A DNA stretch of 64,000 nucleotides, taken from Acanthosoma haemorrhoidale. Taxonomy: Eukaryota > Arthropoda > Insecta > Hemiptera > Acanthosomatidae. Positions 44,086-56,914 of the stretch are shown here, piece after piece (the first letter of the stretch is position 1; each line of letters starts with the position of its first letter). The notes under the pieces were generated by a model, which worked only from the letters and a program-made list of their open reading frames with translations, ran no database searches and was not told the origin of the DNA. Both the position numbers and the translations under genes were made by a program. Location of the stretch: assembly GCA_930367205.1 (NCBI GenBank), contig OV884011.1:172123226-172187225 (forward strand), in the 5' to 3' direction.

Positions 44086-44277
44086 TTAGAAACTGCCAAA
44101 GAACGTGTTTTGGTGCTGTACTATATGATATATTTCTGTGAGTGGTAAGCTGCTTTCGGATGTAGCCTCGTGTACAGCTTGACTCATACCATCCGGGAGA
44201 TACCCTTCGCCTACTTCCATCGAGAGAGGTAAACCAGCTCCTCCAGACGATAGACCATTGAGCAAAATGTTGTCTAT
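44086..44277 (-). CDS. Unidentified ORF fragment (minus strand)
   Basis: 63 open codons between TGA (44278-44280) and TAA (44086-44088), without ATG at the start. The part LPLSMEVGEGYLPDGMSQAV, then HEATSESS, has protein-like composition and codon texture. No convincing acceptor precedes it. It may be an exon or a retroelement piece. Confidence 0.25.
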   Translation of the reverse strand: MDNILLNGLSSGGAGLPLSMEVGEGYLPDGMSQAVHEATSESSLPLTEIYHIVQHQNTFFGSF

Positions 44278-44350
44278 TCATATTATTTGTTACACTTTGG
44301 TGAGTGGGACGGTTTCAACTAAACTAGCAAACCTGCAACTCCCCCATCAG

Positions 44351-44414
44351 ATGTTTACCATCAGAAGCTGTCTGTTTTGACAGTAGACTAAGTACTATGC
44401 AAAAATGGGTGAAG
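44351..44414 (+). CDS. Candidate 64-nt exon (plus strand)
   Basis: Acceptor CAACTCCCCCATCAG before 44351 and the very strong donor GAAG/GTAAGTTTT after 44414. One frame is open through the exon (one leading base, then 21 codons: CLPSEAVCFDSRLSTMQKW and VK). The entry phase does not fit the exit phase of 43434-43544, so the two are not consecutive exons of one transcript. Confidence 0.35.
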
Positions 44415-44688
44415 GTAAGTTTTAAATATGTACATTTATCAAAATGAATCGACCTCTGTCAAGAATAACACGATTGTCAATAACACTTAGAACAGCAACC
44501 CTCTCCGAATTTCCTTATTGCTATAGCATTTGGTGTGTAAAATTAAAATCGCTCTTTTTCTATTTAGAAAATTTGAATTATGTTTCATGACTAACGATTT
44601 TTTCCCTCCATGTCCTCTGTATTTCTAACCAGATTCCTTGGTATTGGTCTGCCCAAAGAAAAAAAAATACGAAACAATTTGCTGTAAT

Positions 44689-44760
44689 ATACAATTGTAC
44701 AATGTGGTATATATATATATATACCATACCCGATATATATACCACATTGTACAATTGTAT
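44689..44760. repeat. Perfect 28-bp inverted repeat (hairpin)
   Basis: Arms 44689-44716 and 44733-44760 are exact reverse complements (ATACAATTGTACAATGTGGT plus ATATATAT), separated by 16 bp. Each arm contains the small palindrome ACAATTGT. There is no coding sequence and no obvious target duplication. Confidence 0.93.
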
Positions 44761-45625
44761 GTGGTTTATTTTTAAAAATTCATGGAGTGTTTCGGTTGCT
44801 TATTTAATTAATCAGTTTATACGCAATATTTAACAGCAATATACATTACTACAGAAATCACTTTTTACTGCAGACGGAGCCATCCTCTCACTTTATCTCC
44901 AGCTGAGAACAATGGTGACCTAATATAAAAAAACGAAATTTTAGAAAATAAAATTTTCAATGCTGTATTTTTTATTGATAGTTCACAATATCCGATTCTT
45001 AATTTGTTGATATTGACCTAAGTTCCGCTTGATATAATATCAATCAACGACACACTATCTTGACTAAAAGTCAATGCTGCTGTCATAGGTTGATCAATAA
45101 CTATTCCCAATTTAAAAGCAGATGTGGATTCACACTTGCCCGATAAAAAGAGGGCATTGTCAAATTTTTTGGCGTGATTGGCTCATTTTAAAGAATTCTG
45201 GGTTTGGTCACAACCGTTCTCAGCAGGAGATATAAGGTATAGTCAGAGATTGACTTTCTAATTTGCAGTAAGCTCATCGAGAATTTTCTACAATTCTAAT
45301 TTGTATTATTGAAAAAGGACGTTAAAAAAGCTTGTATGTATTTCTGTTAAAGGAGAGAAAGCCGTATTTCAGTTTTATTATACACTTCCACGAAGTTGCA
45401 AAATTATTCAGCCCTCTTTAACTGTTACAAATGTCTTTAGCAGAAGACAGTGACTCAAATTAATTCGCATACACTAGGACGTCGGAGCAACAAGTGGCAA
45501 CTATGATTTGATAAAAGACTTCTCCGGTGGTTCAAATCTCTACCCTAACGACAACGTCCTCCCCCCCCCCCCCCTCTGCTGAATGTCTAATGGATATAAC
45601 CCTACTCGACGACTTATTTTGCATT

Positions 45626-45798
45626 TCAACTCAACCTCCAGAACAGTATGGACAGAAAAGGATTTCTAGAGGCTAATGAATTTGTCACTACAGTCGCGTC
45701 CACTTTCACGTAATGGTACCGACCATTTTGTCCTTTCATTCCTGCCACTTCCAATCCAAGCTGTGTCATTATATCTCCATTTGCAGTAATCGTGTGCA
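45626..45798 (-). CDS. Candidate exon, weak resemblance to JHBP/takeout-type secreted proteins
   Basis: The acceptor ACTTGTACATTTTTAG precedes 45798 on the minus strand. The frame (two leading bases, then HTITANGDIMTQLGLEVAGM and KGQNGRYHYVKVDATVVTN) is open to TGA at 45626, with clear purine-first codon texture. The alternation of short hydrophobic strands with a central N-G and a G-R-Y-x-x-V-K-V-D turn recalls the middle of juvenile-hormone-binding/takeout domains, but this is a visual impression only. The best donor, AG/GTTGAG near 45635, is weak, so the 3' end is uncertain. Confidence 0.35.
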
Positions 45799-48700
45799 CT
45801 AAAAATGTACAAGTCATCGTGAAGTAGTAAACCTCCAGAGAAATGTTTAATCAGTTTTTCAATAAATCATCGCCTTTTCTAACCTACATTTGTTTTTTTG
45901 AAAATTTATTTCCAATATTGACAAAAAAAAAATGACCTAAGGCTGAAATGCAATGGACACAGCCCAACAAGAAACTACACCATCGCTCTCAGTTAAGAAT
46001 AAAGTCTTCAATGAAGTCCACATAATTTTTAATTTTGGAAAAAAATAAACAAATTAAAAAAACAAAACTAGAAAAACATTGCTGCAGAATACCCTAAGTC
46101 CTTATGTTTGGCTGATTTTGATTTCTGATTGATAGTATTTTGAAGAAATGGATTCAAATATATCTACGAATTTTGTTTTTATCGATTTTAAAATATCTAG
46201 AATTCGATATGTCATGTAACATGCAATTATTATTTCTAGTTAAGTTATTTCGGATTATTTCAATCTTCCTAATATAGGTATGACTGAATAAACTCCTACA
46301 AGGTGCTGTAAGTTTATATGAGTTTCACTAACAGATTGAAAATAAGTAATTTAGGCTGGGCACTAAGCTTAAACATTCTATTGATAAACAGGAAACGGAT
46401 AGGTATAAAGCTATTTGGAATTTTTCGTAATAAATATTGAATAAATTTATTACTTAAAAAGCAAAATGTTGACGATACTAAATCTATGATTATTTTTGAA
46501 ATTACTTTTGAGTGAATTACTTTTCCTTTTAATGGAATTACTGTCAGTAATGTGTCCATAACGATAGCACAAATAATAAGAACTTCAAGTTTGAATTAGC
46601 TTCTGAACTATTAAAATTCTAATAGCTAGCAAAACGGATCTAATATTTTAAAGAATTATCTATAAATATATCTGTCTGATCTATAAATATCTCTTATAAC
46701 TTTAGCATATTTTAAGGCGAGAGTGAGGCGAAGGACGACTGCCACATACTTGTTCAATAGTAAAGACACTAAGTTCTGCTAACACAACCTCCCCCCAATC
46801 TCCGAATAATCATTAATTGGGGATGAAAAAATAGATAGGATTGTATAATAAGGAAAGAAATGATCCCTCTAAAATAAACAATGTTTTCCTGATGGATGAA
46901 ATAGTATTCTCTATGTGAAAGTATCTTGGTACAATAATATTTAGAATCATTATCCTATGTAACACGGTAAAATATGCGTTTTATCCTGTAACAGTTACCA
47001 TTTCAGCCTCAAATTTTTATAATAATTTTACCAAGCAGCCGAGCCCATACAAAAAACGACCATATCTATTCTTCCTTATTGTGCCTTTTAAAAATACTAT
47101 TGTCAACATTTTTAAATTAAAATTATTTTAAACATCCAAGGTACAGTTTCAATATTAATATGATCATATCTGATAGAAACGACATTTAAAGTGATAGTAA
47201 TAATTTATTTGCTTTTAAAAGGATAATTGGTTACTGTGACAGATGTTTGTTATCACTGCAAGAGTAAAATATGACTATAAAATTTTAGTTCTGACTATCG
47301 TAATGAAGAACTGATTGAACAAGTAAAGCTGTCATTAAAACAGCAGGTCAGGTTTGTAAAAAAAAAAAAATAATCAGTAATATTGGTAGACATTTAAAAC
47401 TTCAATTCTTTTTTTTTTTTTTTTTTAAGAAAGTCAATTTCTTTCCTCAGCCGTTACTCAGCTCATTCTTCGTTATGACGAGGCGTAACAGCTGACATCT
47501 CAAGCTTGTTAAATTCACTTGCCTTTTTCAGCTTGCAAATATAAAAAAAATGTGTCAAATGCTAATTCGATCAATTTCTAACGAGGACTATTCTAATGGC
47601 TTCTACTGTCAGAACATCCGATAAAAAATAATGAAGTTAAATTATTGATAGTGGTTATAATATTTTTAATCAATAATATTTACAAGTCAAATGTTAAAAG
47701 AGTCAGGTCCGTTCCGTTAACTTCTGAACTTTCTCAGGGCTGAGCTCGAAATCTATATAAGTCTCCAAGTTTTAATTTTTCTCATGACCAACAACTTACT
47801 AAAAAGGGCAATGCCCAAAATAATTTCAAAGATATCCAACGAATTTAACTTTTGAAAAACAATATTAAGGAAGTTCAAAGCCGGTTTTAAAACCTTTTCT
47901 TTATGCAATTGTTTCAGCTATTTAGAATGTTTTTCACTGCAGAAAATGTGATTTTCAACGTGAGAAAACGTGGTAAGAAATAGAATGATACATTTTGTGA
48001 TGCTCGCAAGTACTGACTGAGACAGAGCCACAGACGTTCCGGAAAAGAGGTTAGAACACTGGAAAGTGCAATGATTCCCAATTACTGGTTAGTAAACAGG
48101 GTAGTAACACGCGCATTTTTTCTTTTAAATAACGATACAGAATGAGCGCTTGACAATAACGAAATGTATTCTTTAATCCAATTCATAGCCAACCCACACA
48201 ACACACATAACAATGATGTTCGCAGCGTTTTTGTATTATGTTTTTGACTTGCCATAGTATTAATCCGATCGTTGGACAAAAATGTCAAACGAAACGGAAT
48301 TCCTAACAGTTCATACAGAAAGATAATTTTAATTTTTACAGATACCATCTGCCCATCAGAAAGCACACAATAGAATTAATTACATATATTGCTCCCATTG
48401 TGCATCGCTATCTGCACAGGGCCTGTGCCCTAGGTATTATAGGAAGTGGTCTAGTGTTGATATTACATGGGCACGGGGCGGCGGAGACGCGGCCAGACTC
48501 TGCAATGAGTTTGGCGTCCTGTGGGATGATGTATCGCTCCTGAAAGTTGATTGAAAGAGAGGACCCTCCTTCAGAGTGTTGCTTCGCCTATTCGATCATC
48601 CGAATACCTCCTGTCCCCCGGCACATTTTAATATTTTCCTATCCAATACTTTGTGATATTGGCTCCTCCTCTTTGAATCAGGGAATAATAATAAATCCCT

Positions 48701-51700
48701 TAAGAAATTAATTTCGTCAAAATGAAGATTGAACGATGAAAAGACTTTGAGACTTCAGCCCGAGCTGTCGTCATCAATGTTTGCAGGTTTGTGTTTGTTT
48801 TCGTTGTGAAGCCATCAATTTAAGCATGAAAACGATGAAAGTTGCATGTTTTAGCAAAGCGCTTATAACTGTCAGTCATCTTCAGTGCTGGAATCAACAA
48901 TAATGGGATAAGCAAATCCATATCACAGATATTAATATGTTCCAATTGTAGTTTTTTCATTGAAAAGGTAAATAGTTAAGAAGTTAAATGGTTATAATAT
49001 ATTGTAAAAAAATTAAAACTGCAGATTAACTTCATGCAATTCAGGTATCTACAAATTAGATACATACATTGAATTTTTAGTTTATAGGTTCTCGTCAAGC
49101 GGACAGATAATCAAACTCCTGGTTGCGAAAATCTTATAGAGATTTAGAGGGTTTTTATGTACATTTTATGTTGGATAACTTCTTAAATTGATAACTATAT
49201 ATACTCTAGCATCATGTCATCAATATATCGCTGGTAAAGATTGATAGAAGGATTGGAAGTATCTACCTGTTCTCTGTACTCAAATGAGGTTCTCACCGTC
49301 ACCACTTCAAAGAAGGTCCTGCTGGAACTCTTTTAAGCCCCTGCCAGTCAGTTTTTTATTCAGGTACTGTGACCCTCACTGCAAATCTTGCGATGCACAT
49401 TATTAGAGATTATTAGAGCTTACCATTTATTAGAGATTCACTGGAAACAAGATTTTTCACACTGTGCCTATTATTTTAGAAACCTTTTTGTGTCTGCTTT
49501 ACAAATATTTGAAGAGGGAGGGAGGGGAAAAGGTTCAATCCCAGTATACTTTCGAAATGTTCTTGTAGTCTTACTCTTAGCCTGCCTAGCATTGTGTTGA
49601 GTTAAATCCGAAGGTCTCATATTTATTTATATTATTTTCTCTTGAATATAATTTGCAGGTCGTATGACCTTGAAAATGCCCAGGTATGATGGCGAGACTT
49701 GGATCTATATATGATATAAACGTAATATTTGAATATATTTTAGACTAATTGTCCGTTATCATTTTCCATAGGCCCATTATACATGTTTGGAAATCAGCCG
49801 AAATTTATATTGGCCATCATAAGTTGCGGAGAGCCTGTAGTTATCTGCTGAGCCAATTAGGGGATGACAAGTTTTGGAAGGGCCGTATTGAGGAAAGGGC
49901 CGATAGGGCCAGCCACTGACAGAGATAAATGGGCCTCCCCATAGGGACCGCCTTAAGTAGTGAAGAATCAGTCGGGATCATTATCTGTTTATATCCTTCC
50001 AGACCACCAAGTCCAAATGTTACCAATATTCTGATATTTTCCAGATCTAACACCATAGCGATCATGACAAAACATATCACATTCTGTGTTACTTTTTTTA
50101 CCTTGCCACAACATGACAGGAAAACTTCCTTTGAAATAATAACACCAGGAATTGGAATTCCCTCTTATCAGATTTCACTCACTAATACGTTGAACACATA
50201 AGTATGGTTGGTCTAGACATGGGTAATTCCAGTCTTAATTCACTCCAAGGGGATTTATTTATAATATAAATTATAAATTTCTTCTCAGTTTCATAAGTAA
50301 ATAGTGGGCGTTTCTTTGTATATACATATGAAACACAGTATTTAATTAGATGATGCAAAAAAAAATGCGAAGACAATATTTACAACTATATCATTGGCTT
50401 TTATAATTATAATCCACTGATCTCCTAACAATGTAATTGATCCCAAGATCAGCCTCGCCTTTTTTATATTTGTTTAAAACTTGGACTTATAGTGTGCAAT
50501 TTGTTTTTAAGAATTGAATTTTAATTTTTTAGGGCTATATAACCGAAATACAAGGCGAACGCATTCAATAAACAATATCGATGAATAGTTAAAAACACTC
50601 CAAGTGCGTTTCCCGGATACTTATTAAAGAATCTCAATCATTTAAAATAAAAGAAAAAAAAACTGTAGGAGTCGGACGTAACTTTCCTACATTTTTGGGT
50701 TACCAGATTTAATCTACCCTCAACGATGTGAAAAAATAATTTTGAGTTAAATTGTTGTTTTTCTATATACTTTCCGCTATTTAAACCAAAACATTCCTGA
50801 TACGCTTTTGAACATAATTCCGAGATATACGTAGCGTCATTTATTGTTTTATGGCCACAATTGTAGAAAACATATTCCGACTGAAGAAATATCACTTTGG
50901 TACTTGGATTAAATTTGAAAATAGATAGTTATCTTGTATTTACCACCAGTTTGAGAACTTTAATTATCATATATTTTAATGTGATGTTGCCATTACTAGT
51001 GCTCGTTGTGACAATACCTTCGATTTTATAACATTAAATTTAACGAAAACTTTATCCTTTTCGTATCCATTTAATTTAATAAATTACTTATAATAAACAC
51101 GCAGATAGTGATTGATTTTTTTTAAATGACTGAAGTCAATTAATATCCATTCGATCTTGCGATTTGAAACATATTGGAGCTGAGGATCAGGCCGGTATTC
51201 ATAGGCAATGGTTGCAGGCACTGAGATTGCTGTTGAGATATATACACATATGCACACATAGAGGCAGTGTAATTGGATATTAGCTCAAATAAACATTCAA
51301 AGTCAATACTACATGAGGACATTGAGGTCTTGTACGCTGGCTTCCTTTCAATAGAGAACTACAATCAACTGGATGTTTCTCAGAAGAACTATTGTAGTAT
51401 CAATTAATTCGTAAACGATTATTAACTTTATGGAATAAATTTAAAATTTGTCATGCATTATATAAAATATATAAATGCTACTTAATGGTATTTTTTGATA
51501 TACCACAGACAATGGAGCCTTTTAATATTGAATTTACCTAGTAAATAATGTTTGGTTGCCTCCGGTTGAAGATTATGGCATAAGTTTTGCGCATAGAAAA
51601 AAATAAATAAATTTTAGCATTTGAAGGGTCACGGTTAGTATAAAAATTTTCAAATCTTTGTTAATTACGTTTTTAAACTTCACTAACTTAAAAAATGACA

Positions 51701-51837
51701 TTTTATCAAGGATTTAAGTGAGAAAAAAATATATTTTGTCTGTAAACTAAATATATTTGAGTTTCCAAGAAAAAAAACACATTTTACTTACTACTCATTT
51801 ATTATCATACATTTTACTAACCTCAGAAAAAAATTTA
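45799..51837. other. Long gene-poor stretch
   Basis: AT-rich. GC-richer patches at 48400-48620 (GGGCACGGGGCGGCGGAGAC) and 49840-49960 (GGAAAGGGCCGATAGGGCCA) have no good ORF and look like old repeats. 48082-48366 (-) holds an open frame with a hydrophobic segment (TSLLCVLCGLAMNWI) but no supported structure. Confidence 0.45.
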
Positions 51838-52074
51838 AAAGGTGGAAAAGTCATTGACCTTGATCAGTATTTCCCATGGCAGTTCCTCCTACTCAGCGTC
51901 AACCGAAGGGTCATCGAGGTACTCCTCCTCTTCTTCAGTGCTCTTAGTGTCATCGCAGGCAAATGCTACATGCATCCTGGCGAGAGTAACCGAAAGATAT
52001 TTTGAAATTTCGTTAAAAAATTCATGAGATGTTGCATGACCCACGCAGTTTTCGGGATTTTCATCTATATACAT
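51838..52074 (-). pseudogene. Unidentified coding fragment, interrupted by TAG
   Basis: ATG at 52072-52074, then CVGHATSHEFFNEISKYLSV, an acidic run of five Glu and YLDDPSVDAE, then TAG, then EELPWEILIKVNDFSTF and TAA in the same frame. Protein-like sequence on both sides of the stop suggests a pseudogene with one nonsense mutation or an exon with an unseen boundary. Family unknown. Confidence 0.28.
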
Positions 52075-53251
52075 TTTGTGTTTTTTTTTTTTTTAATGTT
52101 CATTTCCTCTGGGAAATATCTTTTGGAGAATAGTGAGATTTTAGTCCTTTTTAAAGCCTTGATCATGTCAAAAACATTTGATTTCGATTTTAAGTCGTCA
52201 GTTAGTTTTTGAGGTCTGTTCCTGTATTTGCCTCTTACGTCAGTCTTTCCATTATAATGTTATAGGTCTGAACTGATCATTTATCTCCGTATCTAACACT
52301 AAGTAATTCCACCTAAACTTCAATAAAAATTCTGCCTTGGTTTCATTCATCACTTCAGATTCATCTTTTCTTCTGTATATCTAGTCATTTTTATCATTTC
52401 TCAAGCCATTCATTTTGTTACTAACCTAACATGTACCTGTATTTGCCAACCCTACTTTAATCATGTTCTTTTTAGTGTTATGATATTTCTATTATTATTT
52501 TGTATCTCAGTGTTTTGCATCATTTCTTCTAATTAGTGATGACTTTACCATTAATATACCGTCTACTCAACCTTCCGTTTCAGTTCTAATGTTTCACATA
52601 ACTTACCAGCAAATAAAACACATTTTTTTAGATTATTGGGTAGTATTTAGTTCCCTCTAAATTACCGAGATCGAGCAACGTCCTCCGGCTCTCAGACGGG
52701 CGGAAACGTGACCCGTTTTCAATTTAGGACCCTATCGGACGGGATACCCTTAAAGGTTGTAACAAGTAAGGCTGGAGCATCCAATTTCACTCGGACATAA
52801 ATTCCTTTACGAAAGGGTATATGTCACATAACCCCATATAATTTTATATATATTTAATTACATCACAAACGGATTTTGAAATTTTTTTTTTTGAACATCT
52901 GTTGGTGATTTAGTAATACAGCCAACCTTAGCTCCATAACCACATGCTTTCGCCCGGAAAGTTCATTTTCAGGATGAAACCCTTAGTTCCCTGGTAGACC
53001 TACAATTTTACATAATGATTGGGAAAATATGAGAAATGAAGGAATACCCATAAGCCGAAAGTAGGTTTTAATTTAATAATTAATTTATATATCAAAACAA
53101 AAATAAATCTTTCTAGGATGCAAAATCAAAGATCACGCTTCAATTAACACTGTCTACTTTTTTAATATTAATTGTGTAATTATACTATGAATCATTAAAA
53201 TTGGCATTAACATAGTGCAACATTGACTTTAACGGTGATTTCTTAGAGTCT
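52075..53251. other. No gene seen
   Basis: AT-rich. A GC-richer patch at 52660-52790 (GACGGGCGGAAACGTGACCC) has no open frame. Confidence 0.45.
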
Positions 53252-53440
53252 ACTATGTCCGTAGCCTAGGGGTCAGACTTATAATTACGGAGACCCTGGT
53301 CAATTCCAGGTTCGTCTAACGACTTTTCCATTCTCTGGAACCCGTTTGGACAGTGTTAAATTAGCCTTGTGAAGACAACTGAATACCTAATTTACTTCAG
53401 CGCCACCTACCAACTATGGTGTTAAGCCATTGATTTTTTT
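53252..53440 (+). mobile_element. tRNA-derived SINE, degraded
   Basis: GTAGCCTAGGGGTCAGAC (A-box region) and GGTCAATTCCAGGTTCG (B-box region), then a body that ends with GCCTTGTGAAGACAACTGAA, loosely similar to the end of the SINE at 35643. No long A tail remains. It ends about 250 bp upstream of the candidate exon at 53693. Confidence 0.55.
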
Positions 53441-53692
53441 TAGGAATGTTGATTAATATAGTAATGTATTTGGCCTTAAGTAGACTATGTCATGTAATAT
53501 TTGGTAAGGTCATTAACACTTCCAATGAAACCCCCAATCTTAACGAAACCCTTAATTGCGTTTTAAATGATCTATTAGCTCTATAGGTTATTTGCAAAAA
53601 CCAAAATCAATTGTAATCTATGACGATAATCAAACAATAAATAAAATCTGTTATTTACTGAGTTATTTACATTGTTTTATTCAATTTGCAAG

Positions 53693-53792
53693 GCTGAGAA
53701 CTGCTTCTCCCCTGAGTTATACGCTGTATTGATGAGTGACAGCGATACAGTGATGAAACCCACCCCTCCACTTATCAGGAGAAATGCCAGAG
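53693..53792 (+). CDS. Candidate 100-nt host exon (plus strand)
   Basis: A pyrimidine-rich stretch ending TTCAATTTGCAAG precedes 53693, and the strong donor AG/GTGAGAAG follows 53792. The frame enters in phase 0 and leaves in phase 1. It reads AENCFSPELYAVLMSD, then SDTVMKPTPPLIRRNARG, which has natural composition and codon texture, unlike the AT-driven ORFs around it. The acceptor is AAG instead of CAG. I do not recognise the protein. Confidence 0.45.
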
Positions 53793-54414
53793 GTGAGAAG
53801 CTCAAGTTATATTTGGCAGGAATTGAAATTAGGAATAATTATGTCTCAATTGACAGATACAATGTATTACCCTAATAGAAGAGATTTTCAACGCAAACTT
53901 CAAGAGAAACGAAAATTCGAGTAATACCTGCTACACAAATAAAATATTTACTTGTGAAAAATATTGCTATGTGTCTGCAACAATTATTCTAATGATCGTG
54001 AATAAATTTTAACAAAAATTAATCATTTAGTTTATTAAACCTCGGATCACCTAAAAGTAATGCCCTCCAAAAAAAAATTAGTGACAATATTTTAAAGACA
54101 AACAAAAAAACTATTCAATTTTGGACGGGTATAGTCGTGTTTGTTTTTATCTTACGTTTTTTAATGGCTTCAAACCTGGTTTTTAACTTTCACATAAAGA
54201 AAAACTTTTATTTCTAAATAGCTTCCGAGTGGAGAGTTACTCTTGAAAGATTTTAAGTTAGAGGCACAGAATGGAACTCTTTCCTTTTATTTGTTTATAT
54301 GTTTTATAACAATTAGCTTTTTTTGAATAAATAACATTTTCGTCAATGCTTTTATTTGTTTGTTTTTGGCATGTCGCCACAAGGATAGTTTTATTCTAAT
54401 CAATTTCTTTATTT
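53793..54414. other. No gene seen
   Basis: Downstream of the candidate exon at 53693-53792; if that exon is real this is intron. AT-rich. Confidence 0.45.
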
Positions 54415-54916
54415 TAGTTTACATAGCTCAAGCTTTTGACAGGGTCTGGAACGCAGGTTTGCCTACAGTCCTACCTTTCAAACCGCTTCTTCCAAGTCCG
54501 CTGTGGTTTAGAATATTCTAACTACTACCCCATAAAAGCAGGAGTTCCACAGGGCAGCGTCCTGGGTCCCATCTTCAAGTGACAGTGGGAGTTCTGACAA
54601 TGGCCTCTAATGGTTTCTCTAATCATGTCGTGAGCGTATGTGGCTCTCGCGCACTTCGTCAGCCTCCACTGGCTCTTATCAAGTGACGTGGCTGACGTAG
54701 GATTGTGGGGGGCTTCCCAAGACTCCGCTTCCTTCTTCGCACGCGTGGACGGGGACACTCATGTGGATGACTTGGGGGGCGTCTAGGCTGTTTGTATATA
54801 TAGTATGAATAAGCGAGTGAATGAAAATTGTAAATTGGTATGAATGAGATCATTTATTATAATTACTTACAGCCCAATCAGGCAGATTGTAATTTTATCA
54901 TAATAAAGTTGTTGTA
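54415..54916 (+). mobile_element. J2 LINE with large internal deletions
   Basis: Carries an RT segment with AFDRVWNAGLP (from about 54431), then a shifted piece ending VPQGSVLGPIF at about 54576. It jumps directly into the 3' UTR (AGTGACAGTGGGAGT...) without the FADD, thumb and C-terminal parts present in the copy at 38892. It ends in AATAAAGTTGTTGTA. The RT pieces and the 3' UTR are joined without any A run, so the deletion was internal. Confidence 0.82.
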
Positions 54917-55043
54917 TATTTATTTTAGTTTTACAGTAGTGATTTTTAATCATTATAACTTGTATTGTTATTTTACATTGGAATGAAAATTTATAATGTG
55001 TTTTGGGGTTTCAATAGTATTATAGGATGTAAATATTTATTTT

Positions 55044-55290
55044 ATGGATCTGACTGACCACGATTGCGAGAACAAGGTCAGAGGCACCTCTGAGGCCGAA
55101 CAGGGCACAGGTAGCACAACAGTCCCAGCAGTATGGTAGGCAGGACATGCATTCTCATTTTAAAAACACGAGGACGGATGTGGGTAAAACAATGGAGAGA
55201 TTATCTACCTTTCACACACCAGCACAGTTCACTGATATTTAGATAGTTGTTGAGAACGTAATTAATGGTTTCAAATAAGTCTATTCAAGG
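55044..55290 (+). pseudogene. Decayed coding fragment, probably retroelement
   Basis: An ATG at 55044 opens MDLTDHDCENKVRGTSEAEQ and further residues to a TAG. After a frameshift the frame continues with QDMHSHFKNTRTDVGKTMER and more to another TAG. GC is above the surroundings. No family is recognised. Confidence 0.3.
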
Positions 55291-56677
55291 AGGACAGGTA
55301 AAGGGTTAGTCATATTTTTGAGGTAGGCTTGATTACTTACAATGTAGTACGCAGAATATAATATAAATTAGTTTGTCACGGGACAAGTTTAGTTTTAGGA
55401 AATATAATGCCCTATAATTTTCTATTGCTCCATAATTTTTAGTTTCGCAAACTGTGTGTGTTCTGAAAGATGGTTTTGAAAGAGGTAAATGAGGGTACTA
55501 AGATGTGGGGGTGCATGGGGGCATAAAGACAAAAGAGGAAAGAGCCCATTGTGTCTACATAGCGTGGATCAGATGCTAACTGGGACATACTCCAACACTT
55601 CCTCTACCAGGTCCGACTGCCAACGCAATCACCAGGCTCACAGTCCTATTATGCAAATGTCTTCGTGTAGGGCCAACAAATCCAAAAAAAAAGTGTAGAG
55701 AATGGACACTCTTTGGAAACCCCTCAGTAACCAACACAACTCTGCTGTGGCATAACGGATGCGAATAATTTTTTTGTGGTTACAACTGGCGTGCAGGAAA
55801 ATTATTCTTTAATATTAACGCTTTTTTAACGCCGAACGAATCTGAACCGATCTGAATCATCAAAAACCTCACCCACTAAAATTGACAGCTATAATACCTT
55901 AAGCGAATTATGAAGATTAAGTATTATAAAACGTTTGCATAAATACAAAAAATGATTATAATATATTTAAAACAGTGGGATTAGTTGCCAAAACAAATAA
56001 TTATTATTGCACATAATGATACCCTCAAAATCCTAAAATTAGGAAACCGTCAATAGACTTATTAAAAAAACTTCATTACAATATTAATAAATATGTTATT
56101 TTTAGACTACCATGGAATTGCCCTACGCAAATGGTAACAGAATTGATAAACAAGAATCACCTACAAATAAAATAAAAATAAGAAACGTGAAGTTGAATGT
56201 GTTAGTTCATGAGCTAGGTTGTTACTTTTCCTTGTATTTAGTCGATTTCCAACGAGACACGGAGGATTGAAGATCTTCCATAGCACTTTACTTTGAAAGT
56301 TTGTAGTATGTTGAATAATGTATTTGAAGCAGCAGTCAAAATACGACATGCATCAGTGATAATCCAAGAATGATTCGGGTATAAGAAGAGAACAGTCTTG
56401 TTTCAGAGGTTCGTCAGTTTAAGATCGGAAACGATTAATTTTTTAGGGTTTAGGCCAATTATGATTCAAGTTAAAATGTAATAATTATTCATCTTTCCAA
56501 TATAAGTCCTGAATACTTAACCCATCTGTCATTTGGGCCCCATGGATTACTTTCGGTGAATGGAGGGTCTTTAGAGATTTTATTTCGAGTGAGTCTCTTG
56601 ATTTCTGTCTGTGTAATTCAGTCATGTGGAAAACGATGAAATTGTTTCTTCCAGATATTTTCAAAGTGTACATGACA
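55291..56677. other. No certain gene
   Basis: 55489-55698 is a GC-richer piece open in more than one frame and may be a decayed element. The rest is AT-rich. Confidence 0.4.
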
Positions 56678-56914
56678 CTATAATTTGACATACCATAAGA
56701 AAGAATATACGTCAAACACTTGTCGGTCTTTAGGGAGATAGAGAAAATATGTGTGAGAGGGGTCACCCCAAAACATGTAAGAAGCCTTTCTTTGTTGTGG
56801 ACATGAAGGCTTTGCTAAATTGCCTGAGGGAACATCAGTGACAACTCTATCGTCTACCAAAGAAGCCACACCATGCAAGACTTGTAAGGAGCAGTTACAA
56901 GTATTGAAGCCCAA
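56678..56914 (-). other. Open frame without known family
   Basis: 78 codons from TTG 56914 to TAG 56678, including VVTDVPSGNLAKPSCPQQRK and YFLYLPKDRQVFDVYSF. An overlapping frame on the same strand (56485-56766) is equally long, and neither has splice signals that settle the matter. It could be a decayed gene or element. Confidence 0.2.
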
